A stretch of DNA of 64,000 nucleotides from Deltaproteobacteria bacterium. GTDB taxonomy: Bacteria > Myxococcota_A > UBA9160 > UBA4427. This document shows, one piece after another, positions 58,956 to 64,000 of this stretch; positions within the stretch are counted from its first letter, which is position 1, and each line of letters opens with the position of its first letter. Location of the stretch: positions 1 through 64,000 of the forward strand of contig JAJDAN010000089.1 of the NCBI GenBank assembly GCA_029261855.1, in the 5' to 3' direction. The notes under the pieces were generated by a model. It ran no database searches. It saw nothing but the letters and a program-made list of their open reading frames with translations, and had not been told where the DNA came from. Both the position numbers and the translations under genes were made by a program.

Positions 58956-59226
58956 GTGAGTCCTCCTGTGCGGCGCTCAGCCGCATCGCGCGCGAGCACC
59001 TCTGCAACGTCCTGCCGGATGTCTGCTCCGTCTTCTCGCTCGAACACCAGCCGTCGAGCGCATTGGCGCCCAGGCGATTCTAGGCGGGCCCGCCGACCGG
59101 ATCGACTGTGACCCGTCCCTGCCCGTGTTCCCGCGGATTCCCGCTGCTTGCCGCATGGAACCGGGAAACTACACGGATTTCCTCAACCCCCATTCAAGAT
59201 GCGCCCGCGTGTGCCCGCGACCCGCG

Positions 59227-61941
59227 CTACTTCGCGGAGATCAGCACGAACGGGGACCAGTAGAAGGGGTTCGCGTAGGGACCCGTGCCTGCGCTCACGA
59301 CGCCTGGCCTCGGCGTTTTCGTCGCGATGCCGCGGGCGGCGCCGTCCTGGGACGCGCCTTCGGAACGCAGATCCCGCTGTGCTTGCCAGAGCGCGCGGTC
59401 TTCGGGCTCGCCCTGGCTCATGCGCGCGTAGAACAATTCCATCAGGCGCTGGGTCGAGAACGATTCAACGGGCCAGAGGGATACGACGACGCGATCCGAA
59501 CCGGCCAGCAAGAACGCTCGGCCCATGCCCATCAGGCCTTCGCCGTCGAAGTACTCGCCGTTGCCCGTGTTGCAGGCGGAGAGGACCGTCAGCCGCGCGT
59601 GAAGACCGAGCTTCGCCACTTCGTTCGCGGTCAAGAATCCGTCTTCCCCCTCCTCCCAGCCGAGCACCAGCGCGGGCTCGGACAGATTCGGCAGATCGTT
59701 GCTGATCACGCCGTGGGTGGCGAAATGGAAGTGGCTGTAGGACGCGAGATCTGGGTCGTTTTTGAGGCCGCTTTCCGTGGCTTCCGGCCCCAGCAGGAGC
59801 CGGCTCGACGCGCCGGATGACGAGCCGGACGAGAGCGCGCTCACGACCGCGCGCGCTTCGTCCGCGGTCTCGGGCAGCTGCTGGAAGTAGCCGAGCGAGG
59901 CGCTCCCGCGCGTCGCCATCAGCCCGCGGCCGATCTGTGCATCGATCACCGCCTCGGCATCGAAGACCGGATCGCCGAGGACGAACGCGCGCGGGGCGGC
60001 CGTTTGCGACGGGGCCGGCGCGTCGCCTGCGGCCAGCAACAGCGACAGCGACGGCACGAGCGTGACGACGGCCCGGTCGCTCAGCATACGGCCCGGGGCG
60101 TAGGACAGGATCGAGGGGGGCAGCGCACTCATCGCGCCATCGACCACCACATGCAGTCGATCGAAGGTGTCGAGGTCGCGCGCGGCAAAGCCGAGCAGCG
60201 ACCTGCCGAGCCGCTCGAAAGCGGCTCGATCGTAGGTCCGCGAATCGGCCAGCTGATTTCGGATTCGGAAGATCTCCGCGTCCCAATCCCCGCTCTTCTC
60301 GATCAACTGCACACGGGCCACGCGCTTCGAGACGACGATCGCGGCGAGATGGGAATCGAGGTCGAGCAGCTGCAGGACAGCCTCCCCGCTTCCGAGCCGG
60401 GCGACCAGTGCGGCACGAGAGAGCGACCCGGCGGATCCCGCATCGGTTCCGAGAAGCTCCTGGAATTGGCGCGCCCGCAGCCGTTCCGCCTTGACCAGGA
60501 TGCGATCGAACGCTCGCTCGGCCGCGCCTGGATCTCGACGCCCGTCTTCCGCGCGCAGATAGAGACGGACCGCACTGCGGATCGACCCGAGATAGGCTTC
60601 GCGCGCCTGGCCGCGGAAGAAATGCATCCGCTGTTCGAGCGGAACACTCGAGCGCTCCTGCTCGGACCACGCGATGTAGCCTTCGTAGAGCCCCTCCGCT
60701 TCGGCGAAGCGACCGAGCGCCTCGAGGATCTCCGCGCGCAACCGGTCGAGGGCTCTTTCGTCGTAGAGAAGACCGTCCTGCGCGACGAGCGCGGGGCTCA
60801 TCGACTGGTAGAAGGTCCGCAGGCCAGCGAAAGACTTCGACGCCTGCTCCGCCGCGGCGAGCGCACTCGAGTACTCGCCGAGCGCAAGATCGATTCGCGC
60901 TCGTTCCGTCGCTTCGACGATGGCATCGCGGGCGAGGTAGCGACGCAGGTCCGGAGGCTGATCCTGGATGGTGCCCCGAAGCGAGCCGACGGCCGGGTGG
61001 AACATCACGTGCAACGCGCGGTGGAGATCGCGCCCGTACTGGCTCGAATTCCAGTCGATCCTGCGCTCGTTGGCGAACACGATCGGATCCCGGGTTCGAT
61101 TGATCCGGTGAAGGCGAGACAGGTCGTCCCTCACCTTCTTCGCGGCCTGCACGTCGCCGAGTTCGGCAAGCCGAATCGCGAAGGGCGCCGCGATCTCGAC
61201 GAAGCGATAGCCCGAGCCGGGAGCCCAACCCCAGGATTCCGGGCTGGCCTCGAGCGACGCCAGATAGAAGTCGTACAGCCGGACGAGCTGCTTCGCGTCG
61301 GCGTAGTCGCCGGGACGGATCGCGACCTGACGCGCGTGGAGCGTGACGAAGACCACGGCATCTCGCGTCGATCCGGGTGGAAAGCGATCGAGCGAATATC
61401 CGATTCGCCCGAGGAAGGCCAGCTGGCCGGCGATGCGCTCGCGCGCCTGATCGATCATGCCGAGCCGCTGATAGAGCTCCACCAGGTCGAGGGTCAGGCC
61501 CTGCCAATGCTCGTAGTATCGCAGCCGCTTCGACTCGGCGACGGCTTCTTCGAGGACGGGAATGGCGAGCCCGGTCCGACCGGTCGCAACGAAGTAGTCG
61601 ACGAGCGCGTAATCGACGATCTCGACCTCGTAGCCCGAGGCGCCGGCGCCCGAGGTCACGCGAGCGGAGTTCGAGGGCGACGCGGCCCAGAGCTTCCGCG
61701 CCTTCTCGCGCAGCCGGGCGACGCTGTCGTCCGAAGCGCGCAGGTCCTCAGCACTCCGATCCGAGGCGTTCCCTTGCCCCTCGATTCGAATCTCCTCGGC
61801 GACGCCGAGCAGGCTCTTTTCCGTTGGGGTCCGGCCTTCGCGCAAGCCAGCGAGACAACCGGTCCCAGCGAGTGCCACGCACACGAGCAGGTGTCCGAGT
61901 CGAATCAGACGTCGGGATTCCGTCGATGGATCGGTCCGCAA
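59227..61941 (-). CDS. TPR-CHAT protease-like lipoprotein
   Basis: A 904-residue protein. Signal with lipobox ending at Cys29 (LLVCVALAGTGC). A long helical TPR-like region (about 100-560; LAIPVLEEAVAESKRLRYYE, RFAEAEGLYEGYIAWSEQE) is followed by a CHAT domain (about 590-904) with catalytic His in HFHFATHG and Cys in LSACNTGNGE, so the caspase-like dyad is intact. The start is a TTG five bases after the upstream lipoprotein's TGA; translational coupling replaces a clear ribosome site. It should be an outer-membrane or periplasmic-side protease. The CHAT call is firm; the envelope location follows from the lipobox. Confidence 0.85.
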   Translation of the reverse strand: MRTDPSTESRRLIRLGHLLVCVALAGTGCLAGLREGRTPTEKSLLGVAEEIRIEGQGNASDRSAEDLRASDDSVARLREKARKLWAASPSNSARVTSGAGASGYEVEIVDYALVDYFVATGRTGLAIPVLEEAVAESKRLRYYEHWQGLTLDLVELYQRLGMIDQARERIAGQLAFLGRIGYSLDRFPPGSTRDAVVFVTLHARQVAIRPGDYADAKQLVRLYDFYLASLEASPESWGWAPGSGYRFVEIAAPFAIRLAELGDVQAAKKVRDDLSRLHRINRTRDPIVFANERRIDWNSSQYGRDLHRALHVMFHPAVGSLRGTIQDQPPDLRRYLARDAIVEATERARIDLALGEYSSALAAAEQASKSFAGLRTFYQSMSPALVAQDGLLYDERALDRLRAEILEALGRFAEAEGLYEGYIAWSEQERSSVPLEQRMHFFRGQAREAYLGSIRSAVRLYLRAEDGRRDPGAAERAFDRILVKAERLRARQFQELLGTDAGSAGSLSRAALVARLGSGEAVLQLLDLDSHLAAIVVSKRVARVQLIEKSGDWDAEIFRIRNQLADSRTYDRAAFERLGRSLLGFAARDLDTFDRLHVVVDGAMSALPPSILSYAPGRMLSDRAVVTLVPSLSLLLAAGDAPAPSQTAAPRAFVLGDPVFDAEAVIDAQIGRGLMATRGSASLGYFQQLPETADEARAVVSALSSGSSSGASSRLLLGPEATESGLKNDPDLASYSHFHFATHGVISNDLPNLSEPALVLGWEEGEDGFLTANEVAKLGLHARLTVLSACNTGNGEYFDGEGLMGMGRAFLLAGSDRVVVSLWPVESFSTQRLMELFYARMSQGEPEDRALWQAQRDLRSEGASQDGAARGIATKTPRPGVVSAGTGPYANPFYWSPFVLISAK

Positions 61942-61945
61942 CGGG

Positions 61946-62653
61946 TCAGCCCGTGGTCGTCTTCAGCTTCGCGATCTGAAGCGTGACGCCCTCGAGCGCT
62001 TCATGGTTCTCGAGACCATGTGAGTACTGAACGGTCACCATCAGTATGGTGGAGCTTCCGGTCATTCCCATGTCCAGATAGGTCATGTAGGTCGTCTGGC
62101 CGAACATGGGATTGAGCTTCGGATCGTGGCTCTGCGATCGGGACCATTTCGGGTCGACGGCGAAGAGCGGAGCGATCCGCGCCACCAGGTCGGCGGCGAC
62201 CGCCTCCCGATTCGCGAAGGGCACATCGAAGTTGAAGGTCACATAGCGCTGGTCCGAGGTCGCACTCGGAATCACGACGACCTGTTCCCAGTAGCGGCCC
62301 GCCGCGTCAGGGATGCTGACCGTCACGTGACGAGCGCCGCCCGCGGCCGCCTCTGCGATCCGCAACAGCTCCAACTTGCTCTGTGACTGACTGAGGAAGT
62401 CCCCCTTCATCCAGTTCTCGATCATCGTCGTCTGCTCGGCTTCCGAGAAGGGGGCGGCCTGGATCGCAACGAAGTCCTGCGCCTGCGTGGCGAGGACTTC
62501 GACGACCGCAGCACGAACCGGGTCGGATCGATCCGCGGCGGCGATGACCTTGTCGACGCCACCGGTGTACGAAGACATACAAGCCGAGAATGCGAAGACG
62601 ACCAGAAGCAGGACGGATGTTCGATTCCGGCAAAGGCGAGACAATGGATTCAC
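61946..62653 (-). CDS. Lipoprotein, partner of CHAT gene
   Basis: A 235-residue lipoprotein: signal SVLLLVVFAFSAC with lipobox Cys25. An N-terminal mostly helical part (about 30-90; AAVVEVLATQAQDFVAIQAA) is followed by a beta-rich part (about 105-235: TVSIPDAAGRYWEQVVVIPS, QRYVTFNFDVPF, TYMTYLDMGMTG, ILMVTVQYSHG) I do not recognise. The start is a GTG with GGAGAACTTCTCGC. The CHAT lipoprotein starts four bases after its stop, so the two are made together. It may be the CHAT protease's substrate, inhibitor or sensor. Confidence 0.8.
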   Translation of the reverse strand: MNPLSRLCRNRTSVLLLVVFAFSACMSSYTGGVDKVIAAADRSDPVRAAVVEVLATQAQDFVAIQAAPFSEAEQTTMIENWMKGDFLSQSQSKLELLRIAEAAAGGARHVTVSIPDAAGRYWEQVVVIPSATSDQRYVTFNFDVPFANREAVAADLVARIAPLFAVDPKWSRSQSHDPKLNPMFGQTTYMTYLDMGMTGSSTILMVTVQYSHGLENHEALEGVTLQIAKLKTTTG

Positions 62654-62755
62654 GCGAGAAGTTCTCCAGGTTCAGCAGTGTTGGGTTGCGGAGCAGCACG
62701 GGACACTACCGGCTCTGTAGGGCGGGGCCTACCCCCTGCCCTCCCGATTTCGCGG

Positions 62756-63775
62756 TCAGTTCACCGTCAGCCGACTCGCGCTCCGATTCCTGGCCCAGTC
62801 CGAATGCGTGTTCTGAAAATACTCCGGGCGCTCGTCGAGCACGCGAGTCTCGAGCCAGAGCCGCTTGAGGTGGCGCACCGAACCCGCGCGTCGGTCGTCC
62901 TGGTAGGCGGTTCGCCCGTGCATGACGTGGTAGTTGTTGATGAACTGCATGTCGCCGGGGACCAGGTTCATCGCGACGTGGTACCGGGGGTCCTCCGCCA
63001 TTTCGACGACCCGCGTCAGCGCGCGCTTCGCATTTTCCGTGAGACGCGGGGCATCTTCGTGCCGCTGGGACGCCAGGGTGTACGGCGGAATGCAGCGCAC
63101 GAAGAGCCGATCGTTGCATTCCGTGAAGATCGGCACCGTGTACCAGCCCTTCCCCCCCTTCGGTTGCTCTCCTCGAAAGTCGAACGGCTGGGGCAGGTAC
63201 AACTCCGCGGCAAGCTCGGGGGCCTCGCGCACGAGTTGATTGTGGATCGACACGGAATTGGCGACAGTCGAGAGACCGCCCTCGATTCCGTTATGGAGAC
63301 ACAGCAACCCGACCAGGTCGGAGCCGTCGGTGTGGAATGGCAGTCCGATTCCCCCGAGTTCGTTTCCACGCGCTTCGGGGTCGTCCGGGGCGCGCCCCTG
63401 ATCCGTCACGTCGCCGAGCATGTGGCCGTGCTTGTTCTGTGCCCATGGCGTGCCGAGATGCATCCCGATCCCCCAGTAGAGCATCTCCATCTCTGCCTGG
63501 TCGTAACGCGCTCGGTCGATCCCGCGCAGCCGCACGAAGCCCCGGCCATTGATGAGTTCGTCTTCGATGCGGGCGAGACGGGACCTGAGCCCGCCGAGTG
63601 GAAAGTCCTTCTGTTCGACGTCGAGCACATCTGTCGCAACCGAGAGCGCATGGCGCAGCGCTTCGTCGAGTTCTTCGGCCTCACTCTGAGTCAGCACTTC
63701 GGTCCATTGCGATTCGTCCGCAACATCGTCAGCCGTCCACTCGCAGCGGGATTCCAGGATCCGGGGATCGTTCAT
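62756..63775 (-). CDS. TauD/TfdA-family dioxygenase
   Basis: A 339-residue homologue of the protein at 5197-6231, sharing length, GRGF near 80, LPFHTDGSDLVGLLCL (His148, Asp150), the distal His286 in NYHVMHGRTAYQD and RHLKRLWLE. The ATG at 63775 has AGGAG five bases upstream; the GTG at 63781 would lie within the ribosome site. It starts three bases after the deacylase gene that enters from the window's end, suggesting one operon. The upstream deacylase and this oxygenase may work on a common N-acyl or amide compound. Confidence 0.88.
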   Translation of the reverse strand: MNDPRILESRCEWTADDVADESQWTEVLTQSEAEELDEALRHALSVATDVLDVEQKDFPLGGLRSRLARIEDELINGRGFVRLRGIDRARYDQAEMEMLYWGIGMHLGTPWAQNKHGHMLGDVTDQGRAPDDPEARGNELGGIGLPFHTDGSDLVGLLCLHNGIEGGLSTVANSVSIHNQLVREAPELAAELYLPQPFDFRGEQPKGGKGWYTVPIFTECNDRLFVRCIPPYTLASQRHEDAPRLTENAKRALTRVVEMAEDPRYHVAMNLVPGDMQFINNYHVMHGRTAYQDDRRAGSVRHLKRLWLETRVLDERPEYFQNTHSDWARNRSASRLTVN

Positions 63776-63777
63776 GA

Positions 63778-63999
63778 TCACTCCTGTGTCCGAAGGGTCG
63801 GTGACGACGTGGCGCCCCGGACGAGACGCCCCGGCAATGCGCCGGTTGCTTCGCCCTCTTCGTAGGTGACGACTCCGGAGACGATGGTGTAGCTGTAGCC
63901 GTCGGCTCCCTGCATGAGCCGACCACCGCCCGCCGGGAGGTCGCGCACCATCTCCGGCTCGTGCAGCCGCAAGGCGTCGTAGTCGAAGACGATGATGTC
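63778..63999 (-). CDS. N-acyl-D-amino-acid deacylase-like amidohydrolase, 3' part
   Basis: C-terminal 73 residues of a D-aminoacylase/amidohydrolase-3 family protein; the 5' part lies beyond the window. VFDYDALRLHEPEMVRDLPA and GGGRLMQGADGYSYTIVSGV resemble the closing beta-sandwich of D-aminoacylases (RDLPGGGxRL...xxVxVNGxxV). The catalytic barrel is not visible here. The next gene on this strand, the TauD dioxygenase, begins three bases after its stop. The family assignment is by motif, and the substrate is unknown. Confidence 0.75.
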   Translation of the reverse strand, partial: DIIVFDYDALRLHEPEMVRDLPAGGGRLMQGADGYSYTIVSGVVTYEEGEATGALPGRLVRGATSSPTLRTQE

Positions 64000-64000
64000 C

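Overview
This 64 kb window is high-GC DNA from a metabolically versatile heterotroph. It is dense in cytochromes P450, Baeyer-Villiger-type flavin monooxygenases, acyl-CoA dehydrogenases, enoyl-CoA hydratases, TauD-type Fe(II)/2-oxoglutarate dioxygenases and TetR regulators. Two PEP-CTERM proteins, a lipoprotein CHAT protease, a membrane-anchored FadE and strong GGAGG ribosome sites point to a Gram-negative bacterium. The mix recalls uncultured Myxococcota or Binatota-like soil and marine lineages, but that placement is inference. I saw no rRNA, tRNA, IS element, phage gene or CRISPR array.

Layout. 0-5 kb: end of a P450, a SnoaL-like protein, a thioesterase, a zinc alcohol dehydrogenase, a decayed P450 remnant and a flavin monooxygenase. 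5-10.8 kb: a TauD dioxygenase divergent from an LLM monooxygenase, a flavin reductase, a sulfite-oxidase-fold molybdoenzyme and a P450; together this resembles an organosulfur-oxidation locus. 10.7-14.3 kb: a minus-strand operon TauD-TetR-methyltransferase-P450 behind a sigma70-like promoter. 14.4-25.6 kb: lipoprotein, membrane protein, Old Yellow Enzyme, GH4 glycosidase, two PEP-CTERM proteins, a sulfotransferase, an SCP2-like/PhyH protein and a TIKI/TraB-like membrane protein. 25.6-27.6 kb: an RlmD-like RNA methyltransferase, a DUF1232-J-domain protein, and a decayed second copy of the methyltransferase 3' end. 27.6-32.8 kb: an operon for a molybdopterin/FeS/NrfD complex with its own MoaD-like protein and a hemerythrin-like protein. 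32.9-37.1 kb: a 5'-truncated ferritin-like gene, a metallo-beta-lactamase-fold hydrolase, a PhlG-like C-C hydrolase divergent from a TetR gene, and a CBS protein.

37.4-45.1 kb holds a tightly overlapping seven-gene acyl-CoA degradation operon (three acyl-CoA dehydrogenases, two enoyl-CoA hydratases, an alcohol dehydrogenase, an amidohydrolase-fold protein). It is divergent from a TetR gene across a perfect TGACCAA/TTGGTCA palindrome. 45.2-49.9 kb: a limonene-epoxide-hydrolase-like protein, then a TetR-cupin-adaptor-permease-ATPase export operon. 50-56.2 kb: membrane protein, Baeyer-Villiger-type monooxygenase, a frameshifted NhaA antiporter and FadE. 56.4-64 kb: a kinase-HAD fusion, a beta-hydroxyacid dehydrogenase, a lipoprotein/CHAT-lipoprotein pair, another TauD protein and the end of a deacylase.

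The most unusual structure is a small intergenic repeat: TAGGAG, hairpin, spacer, triloop hairpin, GCTAG. It occurs as two tandem ~72-nt copies at 45.06 kb and as a related copy at 21.96 kb. The hairpin arms differ between copies while pairing is kept, and the first TAG is the stop codon of the upstream gene. The lipoprotein-CHAT pair and the molybdoenzyme operon are the best candidate undescribed protein systems.
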